Notes: a model not told the origin generated them from the sequence alone. DNA of 64,000 bases from an uncultured Gemmiger sp. (GCA_944388175.1 CALXHR010000004.1:62001-126000), one strand, 5' to 3'. Shown: positions 50,415 through 60,700, numbered from the stretch's first letter. Translations and numbers: made by a program.

Positions 50415-51236
50415 TCAGCCGGCGACCGTCACAGAAGTGATGTGGGGGTTGACGCCCTCGTACCAGTAGAGGAAGCCCTCGCAGTCGATGGTCTGGCCGA
50501 TCTCCAGGGCCTCCACGGCCTTGTAGACGTCGGTGGAACTGTCGCAGAGGTAGCTCTCCACCAGGAACTGGTAGGTCTCGCCGTTGTACTCCACATTGAA
50601 GTACACATCGTCGCCCTGGGTGCCGGAACCGTCGTAGTTGTAGAGGAAGGCGTACTCGGTGGTATCGCCCTCGATGGTGCTGGGGGCCACGGTCAGGCCG
50701 GTGAACTTGACCTTCTCGTTCTGGTGGCTCTCCAGCTCGTCGGTGCCCAGCAGTTCGGTCACGTCCAGGGGCTCGGCCACATAGGTGTCGCCCTCCAGGA
50801 TCTCGTCCAGCTGGCCGTCCATGATCTCGATCTCGCCGGACCACTCGGCCTTGTAGCCGCTGACGCGGATGCGGGTGCCCTCGGTCATGGCGTCGTACTC
50901 TTCCTGGGTGCAGGCCATGTCGTAGGCGAAGTAGGCGCCGTCCTCGTCCTGCAGGTAGACGGTGGCAGTGCCCTGCTCGGCGTAGTAGCTCTGCTTGGCC
51001 TGGACGCAGGACTCAATGGTAACGGCCTCGTCCACAGCGGCGGCCATGTACTCGTCGTAGGTCATGACCTCGCCGGTGGCGGCAGCCGCTTCAGACGTGG
51101 CGGCTTCGGACTCCGCCGCCGGGGTGGCTTCGGGTTCACTGGAAGCGGCCTCGCTGGAAGACGAAGCGCCGCCCGCGCAGGCGGTGGCAGACACAGCCAG
51201 CCCCAGCGCCAGGAGCACAGACAAAAACTTTTTCAT
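50415..51236 (-). CDS. Lipoprotein of unknown function with OB-like repeats
   Basis: A 273-residue exported protein. The signal peptide MKKFLSVLLALGLAVSATAC ends in a lipobox, followed by a Ser/Ala/Glu linker. Two related segments (about residues 60-135 and 150-270) each run TIESCVQAKQSYY- or VKFTGLTVAPSTIE-like strand, then YLQDEDGAYFAYD or FNVEYNGETYQF, then a G-T-x-I strand. This resembles nucleic-acid or ligand-binding OB folds found in secreted Firmicute proteins. ATG at 51236 follows AAGGAGG. It has its own promoter, but no firm terminator separates it from the ABC operon above, so it may be partly cotranscribed. Confidence 0.8.
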   Translation of the reverse strand: MKKFLSVLLALGLAVSATACAGGASSSSEAASSEPEATPAAESEAATSEAAAATGEVMTYDEYMAAAVDEAVTIESCVQAKQSYYAEQGTATVYLQDEDGAYFAYDMACTQEEYDAMTEGTRIRVSGYKAEWSGEIEIMDGQLDEILEGDTYVAEPLDVTELLGTDELESHQNEKVKFTGLTVAPSTIEGDTTEYAFLYNYDGSGTQGDDVYFNVEYNGETYQFLVESYLCDSSTDVYKAVEALEIGQTIDCEGFLYWYEGVNPHITSVTVAG

Positions 51237-51293
51237 AGGTTCTTTCCTCCTTATGTTCGGGGGTGCGGCGCAGGGTGCGCAGCAGCCGCTTTT

Positions 51294-51321
51294 ATTATAC
51301 TGCAAATCACGAAAAAAGCAA
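51294..51321 (-). promoter_or_regulatory. Promoter of the OB-like lipoprotein gene
   Basis: TTGCTT (51321-51316), 16-base spacer, TATAAT (51299-51294) on the minus strand, 58 bases before the start codon. Confidence 0.65.
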
Positions 51322-51338
51322 CCGCCGCCAGGTTTTTC

Positions 51339-52952
51339 TTACTCTTTTTTTACCTTTTTGCGCGCGCGCACCGCCTGCCGGGCCACGTAGGCCAGGATGC
51401 ACGCCCAGGCGGCAGCCAGCGCCGCCAGCAGGGCCGCCGCCGTGCCGGGCAGCGGGCCCAGGTCGGCCTTGGCGGCCCCGTTGGCCGCCACCGAATCCAG
51501 GTGGTAGAGGGCGGCGGTGTCGGTATAAAGCTGGTCGATGAACGCATCGTCCACCGTCTGGCCGCGGCGCACGCCTTTGGTCACATCCTCGATGAGCTGG
51601 CCCGCCGCGTTGCGCAAACTGGCTGAACCGTTGAACACCGCCGTGGTGAAGGTATCGTCGGGGTGGTCCAGCAAAAGCTGCGCGGCCTGGATCTTGATAT
51701 CGTAGTGGTCATCGTCATCTTCCCCGGCGCGGGAGAGATAGTCCTGGTATTCCGGCGTGCTGCGGGCCTTTTCGGTCACAGGGACGTAGCCCTCGGTCTG
51801 GGAGTAGGCGATCTGGACCTCGTCCGTCAGCAGGTACTGGGCGAACAGCCAGGAGGCCAGCACTTCCTGCGGGTCCTCCTTGTTGAAGATGCAGACCGAC
51901 GGCCCCTGGCTGATCATCTGCGGGTGGGCGGGGTCGAACTGGGGCACCGGGTAGACGGCGGTCTCGAACTCCACGATCTCGCTGGGGTCGATATCCACCA
52001 GCGGCGCGCCGCAGCCCATCCAGGTAGCCCCGGCGGTGGAATCCACCGCGAAGATGCACTGCCCTGCGTTCAGGAAATTGGCCGGGTAGCCGGAAATTTT
52101 AAAGGTGGAGAAGGCCCCGCTGGCGGTATGGCCCGCAATATCCAGCAGCAGGTCTTTGGTAGTGTCGTTGAACAGCTGCACGTCCCCCGACGCGGTGGAA
52201 TAGCCCGCGTTCAACTGGCGCAGCATCTGGATCATCATGTTGTCGGTGGATTTGTAGAGGAAGGGGATCAGCACCTCCTGCCCGTTGACGGCATAGACGC
52301 CGTCGGCCCCTTTGGTGGCGGCCGCCGCTTCGGATACTTCCCAGATGAAATCCCAAGTCAGCGTATCCTCGGGCAGGGTGAAGCCGAGCGACTCGACCAT
52401 ATCTTTGTTGACGTAGCACGCTTCGGTCGAGCGCATGTAGGGCAGCGCGTAGTAGTGGCCGTTCAGGCGGCATTCTTCCAGGAACCGGGGCATGACCTCG
52501 TTCTGCGCGGGGCCGTCGAAGGCCAGTTCGCTGCCGCCCAGGCCGTACTTTTCATCGGTGAACAGGCCGTCCAGCGGCACCACCACGTTGTCGCCGGTCA
52601 GGTAGGTGGCGATGTGGTCGGGGTAGGTGATGCAGACGTTGGGCGTGGTGCCGGTGGAAATGTTGGTAATCACGTCGTTGTAGATGTCGCCGTAGTCGGT
52701 GTAGAGCCGCAGCGTCACCGTGATGTTGGGGTACAGCGCCTGGAAATCCTCGATGGCCTGGCGGTAGATGTCGGTCTGGGTCTTGTTGGTGTCGTTCTTG
52801 GCCCAGAAGGTGATCTCATAGTCCCGGCTGGTATCGAAGCTGTCCGGCACGGTGAAGGCGGCCTGTTCCCGGCTGCCGTGGCAGCCCGTGAGCAGCGCCC
52901 CCGCCATGCAGGCCGCCAGCAGCAGCGCGGCGGGACGGGTACGGTGTTTCAT
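51339..52952 (-). CDS. ABC sugar-type substrate-binding lipoprotein with a C-terminal membrane helix
   Basis: A 537-residue family-1 extracellular solute-binding protein. The signal peptide ends in LLTGC (lipobox). The two-lobe domain runs from about residue 40 to 480, with EITFWAKNDTNKTQTDIY near the start and YALPYMRSTEACYVNKD mid-way. Unusually the protein continues to a hydrophobic helix (about residues 500-522) and a basic tail RARKKVKKE, so it may be anchored at both ends. Its ATG overlaps the permease stop (ATGA). It is the last gene of the importer operon. Substrate is unknown; UgpB-type glycerophosphodiester or oligosaccharide are options. Confidence 0.88.
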   Translation of the reverse strand: MKHRTRPAALLLAACMAGALLTGCHGSREQAAFTVPDSFDTSRDYEITFWAKNDTNKTQTDIYRQAIEDFQALYPNITVTLRLYTDYGDIYNDVITNISTGTTPNVCITYPDHIATYLTGDNVVVPLDGLFTDEKYGLGGSELAFDGPAQNEVMPRFLEECRLNGHYYALPYMRSTEACYVNKDMVESLGFTLPEDTLTWDFIWEVSEAAAATKGADGVYAVNGQEVLIPFLYKSTDNMMIQMLRQLNAGYSTASGDVQLFNDTTKDLLLDIAGHTASGAFSTFKISGYPANFLNAGQCIFAVDSTAGATWMGCGAPLVDIDPSEIVEFETAVYPVPQFDPAHPQMISQGPSVCIFNKEDPQEVLASWLFAQYLLTDEVQIAYSQTEGYVPVTEKARSTPEYQDYLSRAGEDDDDHYDIKIQAAQLLLDHPDDTFTTAVFNGSASLRNAAGQLIEDVTKGVRRGQTVDDAFIDQLYTDTAALYHLDSVAANGAAKADLGPLPGTAAALLAALAAAWACILAYVARQAVRARKKVKKE

Positions 52953-53821
52953 CCCTTGGTGCCTCCTCTCGAAACGCCCTCCATGATCTTGTTGCGGAAG
53001 GCCAGGAACAGCAGGATCAGCGGCACCGAGATCACCACCACCGCCGCCATCATGGCGGGGATATTCTCGCGCCCGAAGCCGTTCTCGCGGATCTCCTGGA
53101 TGCCGTTGGAGACGAGGTAGTAGGCCGGATCGTCGGTGATGAGCCGGGGCCAGACGTAGGAGTTCCAGCACTCGATCAGTTTGAGGATGGTGATGGTGAC
53201 GATGGTGGGGCGGCAAATGGGGATCATGACCTTCCACAGATATTTGAGGTCGGAGGTGCCGTCCACCTTGGCGGCGCGGTAGAGTTCGTCGGGCACCTGC
53301 TCAAAATTTTCTTTGAGCAGGTAGATGTAAAACACCGAAGTGATGGACGGCAAGATCAGCCCGGGGAAGGTGTTGCGCAGATCCCAGTTGGTGATGGTGA
53401 CAAAGTTGGTGATGACGACGAGCTCAGTGGGGATCATCATCATCGAGAGGAACAGCCCGAACAGAAGGTCCTTGCCGGCAAAGCGCAGCCGCGCAAAGGC
53501 GTAGGCCGCCAGCGTGCTGACCACCACCATGACGGCCGTGGTGACGACCGAGAAGATCAGCGTGTTGAGCAGGTAGCCGCCCAGCGGCACGGCGGTAAAG
53601 GCGTTATGGTAGTTTTCCAGCGTGGGCGAAAGGGTGAAAAACACCGGCAGATACTCGGAGTTATACGCCCCGTAGCTTTTGAGCGAGGTGAGCACCATCC
53701 AGTAAAACGGGAATAGCACCACCACCGCCCAGAAGCTCAAAAACAGGTAGGTCAGCGCTTTGCGTAAATTCTCGCGCCGGCGCAGGGCCTGCCGCTTTTT
53801 TTCGTATTCGCTTGCGTTCAC
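52949..53821 (-). CDS. ABC carbohydrate importer permease (MalG/UgpE type)
   Basis: A 290-residue inner-membrane permease with six helices. The cytoplasmic coupling (EAA) loop is YRAAKVDGTSDLKYLWKVMIP (given in part: YRAAKVDGTS...MIP), near residues 180-200. It pairs with the adjacent UgpA-type permease. Its ATG overlaps that gene's stop by four bases, and its own stop overlaps the binding-protein start by four bases. Confidence 0.94.
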   Translation of the reverse strand: MNASEYEKKRQALRRRENLRKALTYLFLSFWAVVVLFPFYWMVLTSLKSYGAYNSEYLPVFFTLSPTLENYHNAFTAVPLGGYLLNTLIFSVVTTAVMVVVSTLAAYAFARLRFAGKDLLFGLFLSMMMIPTELVVITNFVTITNWDLRNTFPGLILPSITSVFYIYLLKENFEQVPDELYRAAKVDGTSDLKYLWKVMIPICRPTIVTITILKLIECWNSYVWPRLITDDPAYYLVSNGIQEIRENGFGRENIPAMMAAVVVISVPLILLFLAFRNKIMEGVSRGGTKG

Positions 53822-54726
53822 AGCGCGGCGCCCCCTTCCCCGCCGTCACGGCGGCGCGTGACGAGCAGATTGATGCAGGTGATGGTGAGCACAATGACGA
53901 ACAGCAAAATGGCCGCCGCCGATGCGTAGGACGGGTAGCCGCCGCTGTCGCCATAGAGCATATCGTACACATAGCCGACGATGGTGTTCATGCCGGCTGC
54001 GTTGAGGTCGGTGCCAAACAGCGCCACCGCGTCGCTGTACGCCTTGAACGCGCCGATGAAGCCGGTAATGACAAGGTAGACGATCATGGGCGAGATCATG
54101 GGCAGCGTGATGCGGAAAAAAATGCGCGTGCGGCTGGTGCCGTCCACCCGGGCGGCCTTGTAGTATTCGTCGTTGACCGAGGCCAGCGCGCTGGTGAGCA
54201 CCAGAATTTTAAACGGCAGCACGACCCAAATGGTATAAAAGCAGAGCACGAACATCTTGGCCCAGTGCGGGCCGTTGATGAAGTCGATGGGCCCGGCGCC
54301 GAACCAGCTTAGCATCAGGTTGACCAGGCCGTCAGTATACTCGGTGCGCTGGAACAGCACCATGAACACGAGCCCCACGGCCAGCGTGTTGGTGACGTAG
54401 GGCAGAAAGTAGATGGTCTGGTACAGCTGGCGCAGCGGCCGGATGGAGGACAGCGCCGTCGAGATGACGAGCGCCAGCACCGTCGACAGCGGCACCGTGA
54501 TGGCGACGAGCACAAAGGTATTTTGCACCGCCTGCAAAAAGTAGGGGTCGTGCAGCACGTAGGCATAGTTGTACAGCCCCACGCCCTGGTAGGTCTGCGA
54601 AGCGAAATTGAAACATTCTTCTACCGAGTAGACGGCCACGTCCAGCAGGGGGTAGACCAAAAACGCCCCCAGCAGCACGATGGACGGCAGCAGGTAGAGC
54701 CATGCCTTTTTGGTATTGCGGTCCAT
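53818..54726 (-). CDS. ABC carbohydrate importer permease (MalF/UgpA type)
   Basis: A 302-residue permease with six helices and the coupling loop YYKAARVDGTSRTRIFFRIT near residues 208-227. It forms the heterodimeric channel with the MalG-type partner encoded next. It starts 12 bases after the ATPase stop, making a tight four-gene operon: ATPase, two permeases, binding protein. Confidence 0.94.
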   Translation of the reverse strand: MDRNTKKAWLYLLPSIVLLGAFLVYPLLDVAVYSVEECFNFASQTYQGVGLYNYAYVLHDPYFLQAVQNTFVLVAITVPLSTVLALVISTALSSIRPLRQLYQTIYFLPYVTNTLAVGLVFMVLFQRTEYTDGLVNLMLSWFGAGPIDFINGPHWAKMFVLCFYTIWVVLPFKILVLTSALASVNDEYYKAARVDGTSRTRIFFRITLPMISPMIVYLVITGFIGAFKAYSDAVALFGTDLNAAGMNTIVGYVYDMLYGDSGGYPSYASAAAILLFVIVLTITCINLLVTRRRDGGEGGAAL

Positions 54727-54738
54727 GCCGTCGCCCCC

Positions 54739-55851
54739 TTACGCGCCCTGCCCTGCGCCAAAACGCAGGCGCTGCTCGCCGCTGCGGTCAAACAGGAAGG
54801 TTTTTTCCGGCCGCAGGGCAAACCGCACGCTGCCCTGCGCGCCGTCCACCTCATGCTCCGAACGCAGGATCACCCGCAGCGTGTCGCCCTGGCAGGCAGG
54901 GTGGGTGCAGACGATGCTGGCGTCGCGGCCCAGCACCTCGACGCGGGAAAGCCCGCACGCCACAGGGCCTTCGGGGTCGGGCACAAAGCCCTCGGGCCGG
55001 ACGCCGGCCCACACGTCGCCGTCCGGCGCGCCGGGCACCGCCAGCGCTTTCTGCCCGGCCAGCAGCAGCATGCCGTCCTTTACCTCGCCGGCAAAGACGT
55101 TGATGGGCGGCGTGCCCAGGAACTTAGCCACAAACAGGTTGGCCGGGTCGTCGTAGACCTGCTGCGGCGCGCCCTGCTGCATCAGCACGCCGTCTTTCAT
55201 AACCACGATAAAGTCCGAGATGCTCATGGCTTCCTCCTGGTCGTGGGTGACGAACAGCGTCGTGATGCCGGTGGTTTTTTGGATTTTACAGATCTCCTCG
55301 CGCGTTTGCAGGCGCAGGCGCGCGTCGAGGTTGGAAAGCGGCTCGTCCAGCAGCAGCACGCGCGGCGTCTTGACCAGCGCGCGGGCGATGGCCACCCGCT
55401 GCTGCTGCCCGCCCGAAAGTTCGCGCGGGCGGCGGTCGAGCAGGTCCTCAATCTGCACAAGTTGCGCGGCCTGCAGCGCTTTTTCCCGCATCTGCGCGCG
55501 GGTGGGGCGCTGGTCGCCCTTGAGGTTCTCGAGCGGGAAGAGGATGTTTTGCAGCACGGTCAGGTGCGGGTAGAGCGCATAGTTCTGGAACACCATGCCG
55601 ACGCCGCGCAGTTCCGGCGGGAGGTTGGTGACGTCCTCCTCCCCAAACAGGATGCGGCCGGCGGTGGGCGTTTCCAGCCCGCAGATCATGTTGAGCGTGG
55701 TGGACTTGCCGCAGCCCGAGGGGCCCAGCAGCCCCACGAGCTTGCCGTCGGGCACGGTGAAGGTCAGGTCCTGCACGGCGGTGACTTCGCCTTTGGCTTT
55801 TTTGCCGCGGGCCGGGAACCGTTTGGTCAGGTTTTGCAGTTGGATGTTCAT
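54739..55851 (-). CDS. ABC sugar importer ATPase (UgpC/MsmX/MalK type)
   Basis: A 370-residue ATPase. Walker A GPSGCGKST (about residues 40-48), signature LSGGQQQRVAIARAL, Walker B RVLLLDEPLSNLDA and a C-terminal OB/TOBE regulatory domain (about 240-370) are all visible. ATG at 55851 is preferred: GGGGAG lies nine bases upstream, while the ATG at 55860 would touch that site. It is the first gene of the operon, which is unusual because such ATPases are often encoded elsewhere and shared. Confidence 0.94.
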   Translation of the reverse strand: MNIQLQNLTKRFPARGKKAKGEVTAVQDLTFTVPDGKLVGLLGPSGCGKSTTLNMICGLETPTAGRILFGEEDVTNLPPELRGVGMVFQNYALYPHLTVLQNILFPLENLKGDQRPTRAQMREKALQAAQLVQIEDLLDRRPRELSGGQQQRVAIARALVKTPRVLLLDEPLSNLDARLRLQTREEICKIQKTTGITTLFVTHDQEEAMSISDFIVVMKDGVLMQQGAPQQVYDDPANLFVAKFLGTPPINVFAGEVKDGMLLLAGQKALAVPGAPDGDVWAGVRPEGFVPDPEGPVACGLSRVEVLGRDASIVCTHPACQGDTLRVILRSEHEVDGAQGSVRFALRPEKTFLFDRSGEQRLRFGAGQGA

Positions 55852-55883
55852 GGGCGGCATCTCCCCTGTTTTTTACAGTATAC

Positions 55884-55918
55884 ATGCCTATTATACAGGC
55901 ATTGGCGCGCCGCTACAA
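55884..55918 (-). promoter_or_regulatory. Importer operon promoter with operator-like palindrome
   Basis: TTGTAG (55918-55913), 17-base spacer, perfect TATAAT (55895-55890) on the minus strand. ATGCCT-N7-AGGCAT (55884-55902) is a perfect inverted repeat centred on the -10, the expected position of a repressor dimer site. Confidence 0.7.
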
Positions 55919-55946
55919 GCCTTTGCGGCGCAGAAATACCACCGTA

Positions 55947-55982
55947 AAACCAAAAACGCGCCCGCCCCTGCGGGGCGGGCGC
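55947..55982 (-). terminator. Terminator of the acetyltransferase gene
   Basis: An 11-bp stem GCGCCCGCCCC (55958-55968) with GGGGCGGGCGC (55972-55982, loop TGC), then TTTTTGGTTTT on the minus strand. Confidence 0.9.
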
Positions 55983-55988
55983 TGGCGG

Positions 55989-56606
55989 TCACTCCCCCCG
56001 CAATGCGGGCGGGATGGCGTGGTCTTTATAATAATACTGCGCGTCGCGCGCACCGATGGGCCGCAGCACGCGGCAGGGGTTGCCCACCGCCACGACGTTG
56101 GCCGGCAGGTCTTTGGTGACGACGGAACCCGCACCCACAACGGTGTTGTCGCCGATGGTAACGCCGGGCAGCACGACGACCCCCGCGCCCAGCCAGCAGT
56201 TGCGGCCGATGCGCACCGGGGCGTTGTACTGGTAGCCCTGTGCGCGCAGCGCCGGCAAAATGGGGTGGCCGGCCGTGGCCAGCGTGACGTTGGGGCCCAG
56301 CATTGTGGCGTCCCCCACATAGATGTGGGTGTCGTCCACCAGCGTCAGGTTAAAGTTGGCGTAGACCCGGCTGCCAAAATGCACATGCCGCCCGCCAAAA
56401 TTGGCGTGCAGCGGCGGCTCGATATAGCAGCCGTCGCCGATCTCGGCAAACATGGCGCGCAGCAGTTCGGCGCGGCGCACGCCCTCGGCGGGGCGGGTCT
56501 GGTTATAGTCGTACAGGCGTTCCAGGCAGCGGGTCTGCTCGGCCACGATGGCTTCGCCGTCGGGCAGGTAGAGCGAGGTATCGTGCAGCTGGGAGAGTTC
56601 TTCCAT
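55989..56606 (-). CDS. Sugar O-acetyltransferase (maltose/galactoside acetyltransferase, LacA-like)
   Basis: A 205-residue left-handed beta-helix enzyme. The N-terminal helical Mac domain contains LYDYNQTRP, the hexapeptide repeats run from about residue 55 to 185, the catalytic His is in TAGHPI, and the acetyl-CoA site ends VVAVGNPCRVLRPI, all typical of LacA/Maa. It acetylates free sugars in the cytosol, probably for detoxification or export. ATG at 56606 follows AAGGAGG. It lies downstream of, and on the same strand as, nothing else, so it is monocistronic. Confidence 0.94.
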   Translation of the reverse strand: MEELSQLHDTSLYLPDGEAIVAEQTRCLERLYDYNQTRPAEGVRRAELLRAMFAEIGDGCYIEPPLHANFGGRHVHFGSRVYANFNLTLVDDTHIYVGDATMLGPNVTLATAGHPILPALRAQGYQYNAPVRIGRNCWLGAGVVVLPGVTIGDNTVVGAGSVVTKDLPANVVAVGNPCRVLRPIGARDAQYYYKDHAIPPALRGE

Positions 56607-56728
56607 AGTAGGCAACCTCCTTGGGGCAGGGTGTGTTGGGATGCACGGCCCATCATAGCAGAGCGCCCGGCCGCTGTAAAGGGGGCAACCTGCCAATTTC
56701 CGCGCCTGTTTTTTGGGCAGGTTGCCCC

Positions 56729-56785
56729 TTGCCGCCCTGCCTGCCGCTGCGGTACACTGTTTTGCGAGGAAGGACCGCACGGTCC
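56729..56785 (+). promoter_or_regulatory. Promoter and leader palindrome of the Pro/Thr-linker lipoprotein
   Basis: TTGCCG (56729-56734), 18-base spacer, TACACT (56753-56758). GGACCG-CA-CGGTCC (56772-56785) lies just downstream in the leader and could be an operator or a small hairpin. Confidence 0.5.
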
Positions 56786-56814
56786 CCGTGATGTGTAAAA
56801 CAAAGGAGGACGCG

Positions 56815-57543
56815 ATGAAACACCCATTTGCCCTGGCACTGGCCGCCACCCTGCTGGCCGCGCTGCTGGCTGGCTGCGGCGGCGCGCCGCAAAGCGCCGC
56901 CCCCGAACCGGAACAGGCATCTGCCCCGGTGGAAGAACCCACGCCGGAACCGACCCCGGCCCCCACGCCGGAGCCCACACCCACGCCCACGCCCGAACCG
57001 GAATACACACCCGGTGAGCGCACCGAAACCGGGTACACCAACGCCGCGCTGGGCCTGCAGTTTACGCTGCCCACCAATATGGTGATGGCCAGCGACGAAG
57101 AGATTGACGCCATGATGGCCGCCGGGGCCGAAATCATGTACGAGGACCCCGAGACCGGCGAACAGATGCTGGACTACGCGCAGCTGACGACGGTGTACGA
57201 GATGGTGGCCGTGGATGTGACCAACGGCAGCAATGTCATGATTGTCTGCGAAAAATTGCCGCTGGAAGCCACGACGGAAGAACAGTACATCGAAGCGCTT
57301 CGCGCACAGATGGCGCAGACGACCGTAGAGACCGACCTGGGCGAACCGGAACCCGCCACCCTGGGCGGCGTCGCCTTTACCGCACTGCACTACACCGTCG
57401 CTTCCAACGGGGTAGAGACCAGCCAGACGATGCTGGTGCACAAAGAAGGCGGCCGCATGTACGCCATCGCCATCAGCTACCAGCTGCCCGAACAGCGCGA
57501 CGCCATCCTGGCTGCGTTCAGCGCCCTGCCCACCGAGGTCTGA
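56815..57543 (+). CDS. Lipoprotein of unknown function with Pro/Thr/Glu linker
   Basis: A 242-residue exported protein. The signal peptide ends in LLAGC (lipobox). A repetitive linker of EPTPEPTPAPTPEPTPTP type spans about residues 40-65 and probably lifts the folded part away from the membrane or through the wall. Residues 75-242 form a compact alpha/beta domain with a predicted ALGLQFTLPTNMVMASDEEI opening; this is similar in style to many Oscillospiraceae lipoproteins, but I do not recognise the family. ATG at 56815 follows AAAGGAGG. Confidence 0.85.
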   Translation: MKHPFALALAATLLAALLAGCGGAPQSAAPEPEQASAPVEEPTPEPTPAPTPEPTPTPTPEPEYTPGERTETGYTNAALGLQFTLPTNMVMASDEEIDAMMAAGAEIMYEDPETGEQMLDYAQLTTVYEMVAVDVTNGSNVMIVCEKLPLEATTEEQYIEALRAQMAQTTVETDLGEPEPATLGGVAFTALHYTVASNGVETSQTMLVHKEGGRMYAIAISYQLPEQRDAILAAFSALPTEV

Positions 57544-57569
57544 TCGACAGGCCCCAGAGAAAACACACA

Positions 57570-57606
57570 CCCGACGGCATCCAGCGATGCCGCCGGGCTT
57601 TTTGTT
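57570..57606 (+). terminator. Terminator after the lipoprotein gene
   Basis: A 12-bp stem with one mismatch (57570-57581 with 57586-57597, loop CAGC) followed by CTTTTTG. Confidence 0.85.
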
Positions 57607-57701
57607 TCCCGCCCTGCCGACAGAACCCGCCAAACCCCGCGCGGCGCGGCGCGTATGATGGAGCTGCGGCCCCCCTGCCGCAGAGAGGATGACCATACTG
57701 T

Positions 57702-60700
57702 ATGTACACAATCCGCAAACGGGGCGCGGCGCTGCTGGCGGCGCTGGCCCTGGCCGCCGCCCTGGCTGCGGCGGCCCTGCCGGCCGCCGCGCTGCCGCTG
57801 GCCACCGCAGGCACGCTGCCGCAGACCACCCCGGAACAGGCCGCCACGCCGGAACAGGCGGACGCCGCCGGGCCGCCCGCCACGCCGGAGCAACCCGCGG
57901 CCGAACCGGCCGAACCAACCGCCCCGGCGCCCGCAGCCGCCCCGGCCGCCCCGGCGCAGCCGCGGGCCGGCGTGGTGCAGGACGCGGTCTCGCCCATTGG
58001 CACCACCATCCACCTGTTCGATTACTGGATCACCACCCGCACCGCGCCCGACAACGTCAACCCTGCCGACATGGACCAGGGCATCAACGCCGGGCACGCG
58101 CTGCAGTTTACGGCGTCGCCGGGGCGGGGGCCGGGTATCAACAACTACACCGGCAGCAGCGCACCGCGCACCGGCATGGTGGAGCGCACGCTGCAAAACG
58201 GCTACCCGCAGCTGACCCAGAGCGGCCAGAGCCTTGCCTACCTGTTCGACCCCGCCCTGCCCAACGCCGGCAAGCTGGCGTTTGCCAACGTGCGCGACCT
58301 TTTGCAGATCGACGCCGACAACTACTTTTACTACAACTGCCGCCAGAACTTTGCCCAGTTTGACGAGAGCACCAGCACCTTTACGCTGTACGACAGCCCC
58401 GGCGTCTACCCGGGCGGGGCGTCCGGCATTTTGGGGCAGTTTTTCCCCTTTAACCAGTACGACCAGGTGCGCGGGATGTACGCCACCAACGCGGCCATCA
58501 ACCACTATTTCGGCGTCACCATGACCACCCGCTTTGTGCAGCAGCCCTACGGCACCGTGGAGGGCGAGCCCGGCGGCACGCCGGTGACGTATGAATTTTC
58601 CGGCGACGATGACGTGTGGGTGTTCCTTGACGACGTGCTGGTGGGCGACCTGGGCGGCATCCACGGCGCGGCGTCGTTGACGATCGATTTCAGCACCGGG
58701 GCCGTCACCGTCAACGGGCAGCCTGACGGCACGCTGCAGGACAAATTCACCGCCGCCGGGCGGCCCTGGGCGGGCCGCGGCGCCACCTTTGCCGACGACA
58801 CCTACCACACGCTGAAATTCTTTTACCTGGAGCGCGGGAACTATGACTCCAACATGCAGCTCAAGTTCAACCTCGTCTCCATCCCGCAGAGCGACCTGGT
58901 CAAAGTGGACCAGATCGGCGACGCGGTGCCGGGCGCGCAGTTTGCGCTGTACTACGCCCACGACGACTATACATACGACGCGCAGGACCTGCTGGCCACC
59001 GGCACCTCCGGGCCCGACGGCACCTTTGTGTTCCAGAACCCCGACGGCACACTGTTGAGTTTGAACAACCTCAAAGACCTGTACGGCGGCCCCGGCCGCA
59101 CCGGCAAGTTTGTGCTAGTGGAACTTTCCACCCCCGCCGGGTACCGCAACCCCGGGCCGGTGGAGTTGTATTTCTCGCCCGATTTCCCGGAGCTGGCCAC
59201 GCTGCTTTCGGGCAACCCCTGGCAGACCGGCGCCTACGCCAGCCCCACGGTGACCGTGACCCTGCCCGACCAGGTGCAGGACCTGCAGGGCCAAACCTAC
59301 AACGCCGACGACGGGCTGTATTTTGCCGTGGTGCTCAAACGCCAGGACGCCGACGGCGACGGCAGCGCGGCGCAAAGCGCATGGTACCCTGTCTCGGGCG
59401 AAGCGATTGCCGGCTGGCATGTGGCCGGCAGCACCGGCCTGGACGCCGTTTTGCAGGCCGCCCGCGCCGACCACTACGTCTTTACGCTGGACAGCAGCGG
59501 CGCGTACAAAAGCGAACTGGACAACCTGCCCGGCGATATTTTGACCTATTACTATGTGCTGCTGACCAACGGCCGCCTGACGGCGGACAACGCCCAGTAC
59601 ACGCTCGGCTTTTACCGCACCAGCGCCGCCAGCCTGGACGCCGCCACGCCGCAGAACACCGTGCGGCTGGATACCGCCGGCCCCGGCGGCGCATTTGAAC
59701 GCGAGTTTGCCGTGCGCCTGTATGTGCCCAACGCCAAAAACTACCTGTTTGTGCAAAAGGTGGCGGAGGACGACTCCCCGCTGGAGGGCGCGGAGTTTGC
59801 GCTGTACCGCGCCGCCGACGTGACCGGCGGCACCGTCAACCCCGGCGCGCAGCCATTTGACACCGTGACGACCCGCGATTTGAGCCAGGCGGCCGGGGAT
59901 GTGGTGACGCTGGCGGGCGGCGGCGCGTTCCCCGCCGAGCAGCCGGTGCTGCCCGCCGGCACCTACTACCTGAAAGAACTGCAGGCCCCCGCCGGGTACG
60001 CCCCCAGCAACGAACTGACCGAGGTGATCGTGGACAATTCCGGCGTGTATGCCGACGCCGGCACCGCCGGGGACGACGTATCGGTGCTGTTGAGCGTGGG
60101 CAAGATTGTGCGCAGCATGCTGCAGTTTGCCGTGCCCGACAACATCAACACAACGCTGAGCGATATCTACGCCGCGCTGTACACCGCCGCCAGCTACCCC
60201 GCCGGCGCGGGGAGCGACTGGCCGGGCTGGAACGCCGCGGGCGGCGCGCCGCTGGCGCTCTCTTACAGCGGCAGCGACGAAGTGCTGGAATACGGCCCCA
60301 CCACCCCCGGCGGCCCCGTGTACTTTGCCGTGCAGGCCGGCTGGGCGGAGCTGCGCGTGACCCAGGACTATGCGGGCGGGCAGGGCCCGGCGCTGAAAAC
60401 CGACCTGGGCAGCCAGGACCTGACCGCGCTGTTTGCGCGCAGCACGGTGGTGCGCGTGCGCAACCAGACGACGCGGCTTGTGCTGCAAAAGGTCGTAACC
60501 GGCCCTGCCGGCGAAACAACGCGGGAATTTGCCTTTACGCTGACACTGCGCGACGCGCAGGGCGCGCCGCTGGCCGGGGATTTTGGCGGCCTGACCTTTG
60601 CCGCCGACGGCACGGCGCACGCCGCGCTGGCCGACGGCGGCGAGGTGACGCTGCAGGGCCTGCCGGCCGGGGCTGTGTGCACGATTGAGGAAGAGCCGGC

